A DNA stretch of 64,000 nt, from contig NZ_JAUXMX010000062.1 of assembly GCF_030683065.1 (NCBI RefSeq), forward strand, positions 1-64,000, given 5' to 3'. Below are positions 42,695 through 51,351 of the stretch, one piece after another; the stretch's first letter is position 1; each line of letters opens with the position of its first letter. The position numbers and the translations under genes were made by a program. Below the pieces are notes generated by a model. The model worked only from the letters and a program-made list of their open reading frames with translations. It did no database searches and was not told the origin of the DNA. This stretch comes from Pseudomonas sp. (GTDB taxonomy: Bacteria > Pseudomonadota > Gammaproteobacteria > Pseudomonadales > Pseudomonadaceae).

Positions 42695-44473
42695 TTAGAA
42701 GCGTTCGCTTGCCTGGCTCATGCGCGCAGCGAAGGCTGCTACGTCGATTTCGCCCACCACGCGCAGGTCCTGCCATTCGTCGCCCTTGGCATCAAACAGC
42801 AGGATCGCCGGTGGGCCAAACAGCTGGTAGCGATCAAGCAGGGCGCGCTGGGCCGGGTTGCTCTCGGTGATATCGAAGCGTATCAGGCGGTAATCGCCCA
42901 GCTGGCTAGCGACTTGCGGGGCGTTGAGCACTTCGCGCTCGATCACCTTGCAGCTGATGCACCAATCAGCGTACCAGTCGAGCAGCAGCGGTTTGCCGGC
43001 GTTTTTTGCAGCGACGAAGGCGGCATCCAGCTCGGCGGGGGTGCTGATGGTTTGCCAGTCGTTCGATTGCATTTGCCTATCTGTGCTGCCGGCCAGCGGC
43101 ATGTGTCCGAACGGGCGCAATGGATCGTTGTGGCCCTGCAGGGCACCGGTCCAGGCGGACAGGGCATAGACTAATAGCATCAGGCCGGCCAGTTGCTTGA
43201 GTTTCTGCTTGTGGGTTTTCGGGCCAAGCTCCAGGGCGCCGAGAAACAGCGCGACGCCACCGGCGAGCAAGCCCCACAGGGCCAGCGTCAGTTGACCTGG
43301 CAGCACGCGCTCCACCAGCCATATAGAGACTGCCAGCAGCAGTACGCCGAAGGCATTGCGTACACCAATCATCCAGGTCCCCGACTTCGGCAGCAAGGCG
43401 CCGCCACCGGTGGCGAACAGCACCAATGGTGCGCCCATGCCCAGACCCAGCGCGAACAGTTTCAGGCCACCGCCCAAGGCGTCGCCACTGGCACTGATAT
43501 ACAGCAAGGCGCCCGCCAGAGGGGCCGATACGCAGGGTGAAACCAGCAGGCTGGAAAGCACCCCAAGTACCGCCGCATTGGCGTGGGAGCCACCGCGGGT
43601 CTTGCCTGCCAGGCGGTCCAGCGGTTCGCTGAGCAGGCGTGGCAAGCGCAGTTCGTAGACGCCGAACATGGCCAGGGCGAACACCGCGAAGAAGGCGGCG
43701 AAAGGCACCAGTACCCACGCTGACTGCAGGCGTGCCTGCAGGTTGAGGCCAGCACCAAACACCCCCATCAGCGCGCCAAGCACGGCGAAACAGAGCGCCA
43801 TCGGCAGCACATAGGCCAGCGACAGGCTGAAGCTGCGCAGGCCGCCAACTTGGCCGCGCAGCACCACGCCGGAGAGGATCGGCAGCATTGGCAGTACGCA
43901 GGGGGTAAAGGTCAGGCCCAGGCCGGCGAGGAAGAACAGCGCCAGGTCGGTCCAGCTCCAGTTATTGGCGGTGGTACCCGGCGTGCTGGCGGGGCTGGCG
44001 TCGGGCAGGCCGCCACCAATCTTCAGCTGTTCGGTTTCCGGTGGGTAGCACAAGCCCTTGTCGGCGCAGCCCTGGTAGCTGACGCTGAGGTTGAACGGGC
44101 GGTTGTCCGGATTTTCCAGCGGCAACTCGACATCCAATATGCCGTAGTAGACCTCGATATCGCCGAAATACTCGTCGAATTTCGCCTCGCCGGCCGGCAT
44201 CTTCGCGGTACCCAGGCCGATGTCAGCAGGCTCGCTGCTGAATTGGAAGCGGTGCTTGTAGAGGTAGTAGCCCTCGGCGGCGACGAAGCGCACCGTGACC
44301 GACTCTGCAGAGCTGTCGACCAGGCTCAGGCTGAACGCCTCGCGCACCGGCAGGAAGTCCGCACTGTTGTTGAGTGGCGCGCCGAGTGGCGCCGAGGCTG
44401 GGCGGTTGTCGAACAGGCCGGCGCCAGCAGGCAGTGCAACCAGCAGCAGGATCAGGCAGAGCAAACGGCGCAT
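42695..44473 (-). CDS. dsbD: Thiol:disulfide interchange protein DsbD
   Basis: A 592-residue inner-membrane electron shuttle carrying reducing power from cytoplasmic thioredoxin to the periplasm. The signal peptide is about 1-19. The N-terminal periplasmic domain has the cysteine pair in QGCADKGLCYPP. The membrane domain has eight helices with the two redox cysteines in TFTPCVLPMLP and VSPCVSAPL. The C-terminal thioredoxin domain has C505-IS-C508. I start at the ATG at 44473; the ATG at 44506 would precede the signal peptide. Confidence 0.94.
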   Translation of the reverse strand: MRRLLCLILLLVALPAGAGLFDNRPASAPLGAPLNNSADFLPVREAFSLSLVDSSAESVTVRFVAAEGYYLYKHRFQFSSEPADIGLGTAKMPAGEAKFDEYFGDIEVYYGILDVELPLENPDNRPFNLSVSYQGCADKGLCYPPETEQLKIGGGLPDASPASTPGTTANNWSWTDLALFFLAGLGLTFTPCVLPMLPILSGVVLRGQVGGLRSFSLSLAYVLPMALCFAVLGALMGVFGAGLNLQARLQSAWVLVPFAAFFAVFALAMFGVYELRLPRLLSEPLDRLAGKTRGGSHANAAVLGVLSSLLVSPCVSAPLAGALLYISASGDALGGGLKLFALGLGMGAPLVLFATGGGALLPKSGTWMIGVRNAFGVLLLAVSIWLVERVLPGQLTLALWGLLAGGVALFLGALELGPKTHKQKLKQLAGLMLLVYALSAWTGALQGHNDPLRPFGHMPLAGSTDRQMQSNDWQTISTPAELDAAFVAAKNAGKPLLLDWYADWCISCKVIEREVLNAPQVASQLGDYRLIRFDITESNPAQRALLDRYQLFGPPAILLFDAKGDEWQDLRVVGEIDVAAFAARMSQASERF

Positions 44474-44638
44474 GGCGGTCTCGCGGGTCGGAAGTGTCCG
44501 CATCATAAACCAAGCCAGTGGCCTAACGTCAGGGCGCAGGCTGTAAGCGGGCTTGTCAGACGGACCAATGACCCGTTGGCGGCCCCGTACGCCGCGCCCG
44601 CGACAGATGGCCGCGCCTGACCTGTAAGTGCGCTACAG

Positions 44639-44778
44639 CAGGCCGTTGAAAAATGTAGCGAGCGACGGCTAGGCAAGGCGAAATCAGTCGAGGAAGCGGA
44701 GTGTACGAGCTGTACATGAGCATTCCGAGACTGATTTCAACGCCGCATAGCCGAGCGCAGTAGTTTTTCAGCGGCCTG
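44639..44778. mobile_element. 140-bp palindromic MITE-like element
   Basis: The ends CAGGCCGTTGAAAAA (44639) and TTTTTCAGCGGCCTG (to 44778) are near-perfect inverted repeats. Inside, GAAATCAGTC and GACTGATTTC, and a further pair around GTACGAGCTGTAC, extend the symmetry over most of the unit. It has no gene. Its right end covers the last codons and TGA stop of ctpL (44768-44770). A lone left end is at 13794-13812. Confidence 0.75.
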
Positions 44779-46741
44779 ATAGGCGAAATGCCTGCACCGC
44801 CGTATGTAGCTGGTCGCCCACCTGCAACAGCCGATCGCCTTGCTGACGCCCCTCGCCGATGCGCACCAGGTTGTCGCCGCCAAGTTGGTGGATGCGCTCG
44901 CTGTGACCGCGAATCTCGCTGACTGCGCCGCTTTGCTGGGCGGTGGCGTCGGCGATGCGCTCGGCCATGCTGGCGATGGTGCGAATTGCTACGATGATTT
45001 CATCGAGTGCGCCATCGGCTGCTTCAGCCTGACCGGCGCTGGCTTGGGCGTGTTCGACCTGGGCGCGCATGGCGTCGACGGATTGTCGGGCGGCCTGTTG
45101 CAGGCGACCGATCAGCGCCTGGATTTCCGAGGTGGCGCCGCTGGTGCGCTGCGACAGCGAGCGCACCTCGTCGGCGACCACGGCAAAGCCGCGTCCAGCC
45201 TCGCCGGCGCGTGCCGCTTCGATGGCTGCGTTGAGGGCCAGCAGGTTGGTTTGCTCGGCGATGCCGCGAATCACCGTCAGCACGTTGCCGATGGTCGCGG
45301 TTTCCTCGGCCAGGCGTTCGATAGCCTGGGCATTGTCCTGGACTTCGCCGACCAGGGCATGCAACCCGCTGAGGCTCTGACCGATCACCTGCTGACCCTG
45401 CTCCAGGGCGCGATCGGCATCACGGCTGGCGTCGGCGGCCTGGCTGGCGTTCCCTGCGACTTGCTGGATGGTTGCTTCAAGTTCGCCGAGGGCATCGCGA
45501 ATCTGTGCGGTATCGCCCGCCTGGCGTTCCGCGCCGGCATGCAGGCCACCACTGAGGTCGGCCAGGGTGCGACTGGAGCTGGCAACCTGTTCGGCGTGCA
45601 GGCGGATGCTGCCAACCAGATCGACCAGGTAGACGCGCAGGCGGTTCAGTGAAGCCTCGATGTCACACAGCTCGCGGGTGCGCGAGCCGAGCGTGATGTC
45701 CTCGGCGAAATCGCCTTGGGCCCAGGCCGACAAGGCTGGCACCAGATGGTTGAGGACCCGGGTCAGGCGCCGTTGAATCGTGTCGATGGTTAGGGCGATC
45801 AGCAGGATCAGGCCGATCATCAGGCCTTGGAGCAGGCGCACCTCGCCCTGAATTAGACCATGCTCGGCACGTACGGCAGGCTCCAGGGTGGCGAGCGCTT
45901 GCTGCACGTCATCGACCTGGCTGCGGGTGGCACTGGCCAGGGTAACGCGCTGTTCAACCAGGCTACGGGTGCGTTGCAGTTCGTCAGGGTAGCGGCTGAT
46001 CAGGCTGGCAAAGTCACGCTTGAGGGCAATGCCGCGGTCTTCTGCTGGCGTGCTGCTACTGTCGCTGGCCAGGCCCAGCAGGGCGGAAAAATCATCGCTA
46101 CTGGAGCTGCTGTCGTCGGCTACGCCCAGCAGGGGCAAGGCCTCCAGGGCTTGCGCCTGAAGGCCAAGTGCAGCCAGCTCGCGCTCAACGTCGCGGACCA
46201 GCTCGCTGCGTCCGCTGCTGACCAGTTTGTCGCGGGCGTGGGCCAGGCGAGTTAAATGCTGAGCCGCGACAAACAAGGGCAGGCGGTAGGCGTGCGCCGC
46301 ATCGGCGCTCGCGCTGTCGGCATAGCGCGCCAGTTGTTCCAAGGCGCCGCCCATCTCACGCTCGGCCTGCAGCAGCAAACCCTGAGGATCGCCCGCCAGC
46401 TTGCCGGCGGCGAGCAGTTGGTTGGCGCTGAAACTCTGCAGTGCTGCCAGACTGGGGCGCAGCTCGGCGGCCAGTTGTGGCGGCAGTTCGGCAATCGCGG
46501 GCGCCATGTTGTCCAGGGCCTGGATCGCTGCGCTGTGTTGCAAGGCATCGCCGCTGGCGAGGTAGTCGAGGATATTGCGCGCCGCCTCCCGTTGAAACTG
46601 TTGGGACAGGCTCAGGTAGCGCTCCATCAGCAGGTAGGGCCGCTCCAGGGCGCGCTGCGACCACCAGAGGGTGGCAGCCAGGGCCACGCAGACGGTAACC
46701 AGCAGCAGGGTATTGAGGTTGGTAAGTGATTTCAGGCGCAT
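44768..46741 (-). CDS. ctpL: Methyl-accepting chemotaxis protein, CtpL type
   Basis: A 657-residue chemoreceptor. One N-terminal membrane helix (about 10-30), a long helical periplasmic ligand domain (about 31-310), a second helix (about 310-330), HAMP, and a cytoplasmic signalling domain with the hairpin tip EQTNLLALNAAIEAARAGE. The ligand domain holds a Ser/Asp-rich insert, DDSSSSSDDF, about 210-230. Location between dsbD and gcbA matches CtpL (PA4844) of P. aeruginosa, a phosphate-related receptor, and a Pho-box-like site lies upstream. The final codons and stop come from the adjoining repeat. Confidence 0.85.
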   Translation of the reverse strand: MRLKSLTNLNTLLLVTVCVALAATLWWSQRALERPYLLMERYLSLSQQFQREAARNILDYLASGDALQHSAAIQALDNMAPAIAELPPQLAAELRPSLAALQSFSANQLLAAGKLAGDPQGLLLQAEREMGGALEQLARYADSASADAAHAYRLPLFVAAQHLTRLAHARDKLVSSGRSELVRDVERELAALGLQAQALEALPLLGVADDSSSSSDDFSALLGLASDSSSTPAEDRGIALKRDFASLISRYPDELQRTRSLVEQRVTLASATRSQVDDVQQALATLEPAVRAEHGLIQGEVRLLQGLMIGLILLIALTIDTIQRRLTRVLNHLVPALSAWAQGDFAEDITLGSRTRELCDIEASLNRLRVYLVDLVGSIRLHAEQVASSSRTLADLSGGLHAGAERQAGDTAQIRDALGELEATIQQVAGNASQAADASRDADRALEQGQQVIGQSLSGLHALVGEVQDNAQAIERLAEETATIGNVLTVIRGIAEQTNLLALNAAIEAARAGEAGRGFAVVADEVRSLSQRTSGATSEIQALIGRLQQAARQSVDAMRAQVEHAQASAGQAEAADGALDEIIVAIRTIASMAERIADATAQQSGAVSEIRGHSERIHQLGGDNLVRIGEGRQQGDRLLQVGDQLHTAVQAFRLSGR

Positions 46742-46823
46742 AGGGCTCGACCGTAGACGGAAGGGAGCTGGCGTGCGCCCGATGACGCCAGGCGCAACCG
46801 CTATACGGCTGAAGTTATTGCGT

Positions 46824-46845
46824 TTTCATGACAGGTTGATGACGC
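46824..46845 (-). promoter_or_regulatory. Pho-box-like PhoB site upstream of ctpL
   Basis: On the minus strand GCGTCATCAAC is followed directly by CTGTCATGAAA, two 11-base units in tandem; the second half-site is a perfect CTGTCAT and the first matches 5 of 7. This is the layout of a PhoB box. A TATAGC candidate -10 lies 18 bases beyond, a little further than usual. It lies about 83 bases before the ctpL start. Confidence 0.6.
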
Positions 46846-46928
46846 TCAAGGCTGACGGCAATGGTGCGCAGTGTCTAAATGCCACCGCTGCCGCTCCTGC
46901 AGGTCCGGTATCGCGGAGTCGGGCCAGA

Positions 46929-48560
46929 TTAGCTCGGGGCTATTTCCGTGCGATACACCTCGACCCGGTTGCGCCCGCCATGCTTGGCCACATAGAGCGC
47001 TTCGTCGGCGTGCTGGGTCAGGGTTTGGCTGCTTGTATTGTCCTGTAGTTGGGCGATGCCGCAACTGAAGGTGCAGGACAGGTCCTGCGGCTGCGCCGGG
47101 TAGCGGATCTCGGCGAAACGCCGGCGGATTTCCTCGAGCACCTGCTGGGCCGCCTTGGCGTCGGTGTTGGGCATAACCACGGCAAACTCTTCGCCTCCGT
47201 AGCGACCGATGTGGTCGCTCTTGCGCAGGCGCTGCTTGAGGAACAGCGCCAGGCTCTTGATCACCCGGTCGCCCATGGGGTGGCCATAGTTGTCGTTGAC
47301 CTTCTTGAAGAAGTCGATATCGAGCATGGCGAAGCTCAGCGGCTGGCCGTCGCGTTCGGCGCGGAAGCGGGCATCTTCGAGCAATTGCAGGGAGTGGGTG
47401 TGGTTGTACAGGCCGGTGAGGCTGTCGCGTACCATGCGCGCCTTGAGGTTGCGCGCGCGGGCGACGCGGTTGCGCACAGTGGCGATCAGGTGGCGTGGCT
47501 TGATCGGTTTGGTCAGGAAGTCGTCGCCACCTTCGCTCATGGCGTCGAGCTGCTTGTCGAGGTCGTCTTCTGCGGACAGGTAAATGATCGGCACGCTGAC
47601 ATAGCGGTCGTTGTGACGGATCACTTTGGCCAGTTCGGTGCCGTTGCACTCGGGCATGTACATGTCGAGGATGATCAGATCTGGCTGGAATTCTGCCAGC
47701 TCGGTCATGGCTTGAATCGGCTCGGTCAGGGTGCGGGTGAGAATCCCGGCGCTGTTCAGGGTGCGTGCGGTGTAGGTGGCCTGGGCGCGCGAGTCGTCGA
47801 TAATCAGTACTTTGTAGGGCTCGTACTGCGCCACTTGGGCCAGCACTTCGATGCGTTCGAGCAGGCTGGATGCGTCCAGGGTGCCGGTGAAAAACTCCTG
47901 GCCGCCAGCGCGCACCGCCGCCAGGCGTGTCGGCGTGCCGGTTTCCTGGTGGCTGTAGAACAGCAGGGGGATTTTCTCTTCGAGGTTTTGCTGCACCGCT
48001 TGGGCCAGTTGCAAGCCGGCCCCGGGGCCGGAAAAGTCGACGTCCATGAGGATCGCGGCCGGATGGCGTTCGAGCATCGCCGAACGGAACGCATTGGCCG
48101 TGTCCAGCGCTTGTGCGGTCATGCCGAAGTACCCCAGCTGCTGGGCCAGGTGTTCGGCTCGCTCGAGGTGTTGCAAGGCCAGGTAGACCGGCTTGCGCAG
48201 CGGCGGCAGTGCAGTCTGTTCGAAATGGTCGCCGCGGCGCAGTCCAGTGCGCGACAGGCGCTGCATGAGCTGGTTGAGTTGGCTTATCAGGTCGCTGTTG
48301 AGGCGTCCGCGGTTGCCTGCGACCGCTTCCAGGCAAGCGCCGATAGCTTTCGCCAGCTGCAAGTGCTCGGCCTGCTCGAAACGCTCGGCGTAGCGCTGCA
48401 GCAGCAGCGTGGCTTCGCTGAGGTCATGCATGCCGCGCTCGTTCCATTCGCTGCGCTGCAGGCGTTGCCACGCTTCGAGGGTCTGTCGCGCCTGGTGGGT
48501 CACGCGCTGGGCGAAGTGCTGCTTCAGGCGGTCTAGACTAGGGTCTTCGTGCTCGGTCAT
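46929..48560 (-). CDS. gcbA: Response-regulator diguanylate cyclase GcbA
   Basis: A 543-residue cytoplasmic protein. The N-terminal helical region (about 1-120) is followed by a degenerate receiver (about 125-250), a full receiver with the phospho-acceptor in LIILDMYMPECNG (about 255-370), and a GGDEF domain with GGEEF at 455-459 and an RxxD I-site (446-449). The ATG at 48560 follows no strong SD. Its PAO1 counterpart (PA4843) promotes initial attachment and takes part in dispersion. Next to ctpL in both genomes. Confidence 0.9.
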   Translation of the reverse strand: MTEHEDPSLDRLKQHFAQRVTHQARQTLEAWQRLQRSEWNERGMHDLSEATLLLQRYAERFEQAEHLQLAKAIGACLEAVAGNRGRLNSDLISQLNQLMQRLSRTGLRRGDHFEQTALPPLRKPVYLALQHLERAEHLAQQLGYFGMTAQALDTANAFRSAMLERHPAAILMDVDFSGPGAGLQLAQAVQQNLEEKIPLLFYSHQETGTPTRLAAVRAGGQEFFTGTLDASSLLERIEVLAQVAQYEPYKVLIIDDSRAQATYTARTLNSAGILTRTLTEPIQAMTELAEFQPDLIILDMYMPECNGTELAKVIRHNDRYVSVPIIYLSAEDDLDKQLDAMSEGGDDFLTKPIKPRHLIATVRNRVARARNLKARMVRDSLTGLYNHTHSLQLLEDARFRAERDGQPLSFAMLDIDFFKKVNDNYGHPMGDRVIKSLALFLKQRLRKSDHIGRYGGEEFAVVMPNTDAKAAQQVLEEIRRRFAEIRYPAQPQDLSCTFSCGIAQLQDNTSSQTLTQHADEALYVAKHGGRNRVEVYRTEIAPS

Positions 48561-48827
48561 GGGCTTGATTTCGCGTGAGGCGACGGAGGCAGTCTGCCGT
48601 GGTAGCTCGATGCTATCACTGCTGGTTTGGCCAGTAATACCACCGATCCGTCGGCGTGAGCCTTCGGTCACATTGAGCGCGGCGCTGCCCTGGTGTTTCA
48701 GCGTGCTAAGTTGCTCGCCAGCGCTGCGCATCAGCCTATGCTTCATTTATAGTGCAAGGCTATTGCGCAGCCTGGGGTCTGGGTTTGCGGTTCAATAGCC
48801 AAATGCTTTAGCTGAAAGGACACTGCC

Positions 48828-49895
48828 ATGCTGGATTGGAAAAAAAGCGCTGCAGGCGCGCGCGATAGCGTCGACGACTCGGTGGATAACGTGCGCAGCT
48901 ACCTGGGTGGCGGTTGGCTAAGTCGCTCAATCGGCGGCTTGCTCGGTCTTTATCTGCTGGTGGCGCTGGTGGTCGGCTGGTACTGGAGTCAGGAGCCCGA
49001 GCAGTTTCCGGTGCAGCAGTATGCCGAGGCAGCGGCGCAACGTGCGCAACACCAGATGGTCAATGGCTATACCACGGTGGTCACCCTGAAGCATGTCGCC
49101 AGCACCCTGCTGGATAAGCCGGGCGGTTACTTGGCCAACGATCTCGCGCCACCGGGACTTTGGCTGGACAACATGCCGAGCTGGGAATACGGCGTACTGG
49201 TGCAGGTGCGCGACATGGCGCGTGCCCTGCGCAAGGACTTCGCCCGCTCGCAGTCGCAATCCACCGAGGACCCTGATCTGGCCAAGGCCGAGCCACGCTT
49301 CCACTTTGACAACAAAAGTTGGGCACTGCCGGCATCCGAGGCGGAATACCGCGAAGCGATCAAGTCACTCGACCGTTACATGACACGTCTGGGTGATCCA
49401 ACTCAGTCGACCGCACAGTTCCATAGCCGCGCCGATAACCTCAATGCGTGGTTGGGCGATGCTGCCACTCGCCTGGGGTCGCTGTCGCAACGCCTGTCGG
49501 CCAGTGTTGGCCAGGTGCGCCTGAACACCGATACCGATTTGAAAGACGTGGTGGAAGGTCAGGCGGTACAGGTCAACGAGGGCAGTTACGAGACCCCGTG
49601 GATGCAGATCGACAACGTGTTTTACGAAGCCCGAGGCCAGGCCTGGGCGTTGTCGCATCTGCTGCGTGCCATCGAAGTGGATTTTGCAGATGTGCTGGCG
49701 AAGAAGAATGCCACCGTAAGTGTGCGGCAGATCATCCGTGAGCTGGAGGCCGCTCAGGAAACCTTGTGGAGTCCGATGATCCTCAACGGCAGTGGTTACG
49801 GTCTGCTGGCCAACCACTCGTTGGTCATGGCCAACTATATTTCTCGCGCCAATGCCGGGCTCATCGATCTGCGTCAATTGCTGTCGCAGGGTTAA
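48828..49895 (+). CDS. DUF2333 family membrane-anchored protein
   Basis: A 355-residue protein with one N-terminal membrane helix (SIGGLLGLYLLVALVVGWYW, about 35-54) and a long helical periplasmic part. This DUF2333 family has no assigned role. The ATG at 48828 follows GAAAGGA. It lies 3 bases before the Nudix gene start, so the two are co-transcribed. Divergent from gcbA. Confidence 0.8.
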   Translation: MLDWKKSAAGARDSVDDSVDNVRSYLGGGWLSRSIGGLLGLYLLVALVVGWYWSQEPEQFPVQQYAEAAAQRAQHQMVNGYTTVVTLKHVASTLLDKPGGYLANDLAPPGLWLDNMPSWEYGVLVQVRDMARALRKDFARSQSQSTEDPDLAKAEPRFHFDNKSWALPASEAEYREAIKSLDRYMTRLGDPTQSTAQFHSRADNLNAWLGDAATRLGSLSQRLSASVGQVRLNTDTDLKDVVEGQAVQVNEGSYETPWMQIDNVFYEARGQAWALSHLLRAIEVDFADVLAKKNATVSVRQIIRELEAAQETLWSPMILNGSGYGLLANHSLVMANYISRANAGLIDLRQLLSQG

Positions 49896-49898
49896 CCG

Positions 49899-50435
49899 GT
49901 GGCCATATCAGACGCTGAGATGGCGCATCGCGCAGCCTCCGATGCGGAGCTGATCGCCTGGGTCGACGAGCAGGATCGGCCGCTCGGTGGTGTGTTGCGC
50001 GCCGAGTTACGCGAGCGTCGCTTGCTGGGTCGTGGGACTTACATTCTGCTGTTCAACTCGGCCGGTGAGCTGTGTGTACACCGACGAACGCTGAGCAAGG
50101 CACTCTATCCGGGCTACTGGGATGTGGCTGCAGGAGGCATGGTGCTGGAGGGTGAGAGCTACGCCGAATCGGCTGTTCGCGAGCTGGCCGAGGAGCTGGG
50201 TATTGAGGATGTGCTGCTGGTCGAGCACGCGCATTTTCTCTATGACGCCCCTGAAAGCCGGTTGTGGTGCCGGGCTTACTCGGCGGTGTCCGATGCACCG
50301 CTGGTGCTGCAGCCGGAGGAAGTGCTGGAGGCGCGGTTTATCTCCATCGATGAGGCGCTGGCGGAAACGCGACACCTGCCGTATTGCCCCGATTCACTGG
50401 CCGCCTTGCAGCGTTATCTGGAGGCTCGATCGTAG
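49899..50435 (+). CDS. Nudix hydrolase
   Basis: A 178-residue member of the Nudix superfamily, YfcD-like in its start (ELIAWVDEQDRPLGGVLRAELRER). The Nudix box GMVLEGESYAESAVRELAEE (with LGI after it) fits Gx5Ex7REUxEExGU. Substrate unknown. I use a GTG at 49899, 3 bases after the DUF2333 stop; an ATG at 49920 is an alternative. Its TAG stop (50433-50435) lies inside a CGTAGGGTGCGC repeat. Confidence 0.85.
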   Translation: MAISDAEMAHRAASDAELIAWVDEQDRPLGGVLRAELRERRLLGRGTYILLFNSAGELCVHRRTLSKALYPGYWDVAAGGMVLEGESYAESAVRELAEELGIEDVLLVEHAHFLYDAPESRLWCRAYSAVSDAPLVLQPEEVLEARFISIDEALAETRHLPYCPDSLAALQRYLEARS

Positions 50436-50508
50436 GGTGCGCCATGCGCACCAGCCTTCTGCGGGCGCGCGGGTTGCAAGTGCGGCGCACAGCGCACCCT
50501 GGCTGGCG
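50431..50508. repeat. GTAGGGTGCGC repeat after the Nudix gene
   Basis: CGTAGGGTGCGC (50431-50442), a CAT centre, GCGCACC, then GCGCACAGCGCACCCT further on. The first arm contains the Nudix TAG stop. Same family as 19138, 23800 and 53355. Confidence 0.7.
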
Positions 50509-50854
50509 TACAGCATTCCGAGCGTTGCCGTGCAAGATGCAGAACAGCGTCGCCAATCCACCGATTAATGGCGCATTTTGCCACTTAGCATCCAGGGGCT
50601 TTGCCGTTACACTGCGCCGCTTTCAAGCCCGAACCGTCCAGTTCGGGTGCGCTGCCCCTGCCAGAGTGGGGCCTCGCGGTCGATGCAGATCGGCCAGTCG
50701 CTATTCTGAGAGCTTGCAAAAAAACGCCCGTCTACCGCGACTGCCTCCAGGTACCTGCGGTTGGCGTAGCGCGCCTTGCAGGGAGCACCTGGAGATGCTC
50801 TCGCTACGGCGCTCGGTTTTTTTCACAAGCCCTGACCCAGATGAGGACAAGCCG
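50436..50854. other. Gap between the Nudix gene and the SUI1 gene
   Basis: These 419 bases have no credible gene, although one frame stays open through them into the SUI1 gene. They hold the GTAGGGTGCGC repeat on the left and a roughly 120-base imperfect palindrome on the right. The middle (about 50510-50700) shows nothing I can name. Confidence 0.7.
50711..50830. repeat. Long imperfect palindrome upstream of the SUI1 gene
   Basis: GCTTGCAAAAAAACG at 50712 is mirrored by CGGTTTTTTTTCACAAGC at 50813-50830. Inside, CTCCAGGTACCTG and CACCTGGAG continue the symmetry. About 120 bases, ending about 25 bases before the GTG start. It may be a MITE-like repeat or a terminator and leader structure. 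Confidence 0.55.
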
Positions 50855-51226
50855 GTGGTCAAGAAAGCTTCGTCATTTGCCGCGCTGAGCGGCTTGGTGT
50901 ATTCCACCGACAGCGGTCGGCATTGTCCGCACTGCAGTCAGCCAGTGGATGCCTGCACCTGCAAAAGTACCTTGATCCCTGCCGGTGATGGCATTGCTCG
51001 CGTGCGCCGCGAAACCAAAGGCCGTGGCGGCAAGACGGTCACTACAGTCAGTGGCGTGCCGCTGGCCGAGGAGCCGTTGCGGGATCTGGTCGGCGCCCTG
51101 AAGAAGCGCTGCGGTTGTGGCGGTTCTTTAAAGGACGGGGTGATCGAGATTCAGGGCGATCACGTCGAACTATTGCTCGCAGAGTTGCTCAAACGCGGCT
51201 TCAAGGCCAAAAAATCAGGCGGCTAA
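50855..51226 (+). CDS. yciH: SUI1/YciH-family translation factor-like protein
   Basis: A 123-residue protein with a CPHCSQPVDACTC cysteine cluster near the N-terminus and the SUI1 domain (about 50-120): ARVRRETKGRGGKTVTT and KKRCGCGGSLKDGVIEIQGDH. Homologue of eukaryotic eIF1. E. coli YciH inhibits translation of non-canonical starts under stress. I choose the GTG at 50855, with GAGGA 7 bases upstream. Divergence of codons upstream argues against a longer form. Confidence 0.88.
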   Translation: MVKKASSFAALSGLVYSTDSGRHCPHCSQPVDACTCKSTLIPAGDGIARVRRETKGRGGKTVTTVSGVPLAEEPLRDLVGALKKRCGCGGSLKDGVIEIQGDHVELLLAELLKRGFKAKKSGG

Positions 51227-51305
51227 TCCTGCTATTTCTAAATTTACTCGGCACATGGCCAGTCCATTGCCGGGCAATTGTCATTTCCAGAGTTTAATCT
51301 GTATG

Positions 51306-51326
51306 GGCGCCGGTTGATCCGGCGCC
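51306..51326 (+). promoter_or_regulatory. Leader hairpin of speA
   Basis: GGCGCCGG and CCGGCGCC flank TTGAT, an 8-bp perfect GC-rich stem 25 bases before the speA ATG. No T-run follows, so it is more likely an mRNA leader structure than a terminator. Confidence 0.5.
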
Positions 51327-51351
51327 TCAATCGCCAGTAAGGGAGACCTCG

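Noticed and set aside
50384..50854. Upstream in-frame extension of the SUI1 gene to give a 280-residue protein
   Set aside because: The extension overlaps the Nudix gene and runs through two repeats. The GTG at 50855 has a proper SD and gives the family's length.
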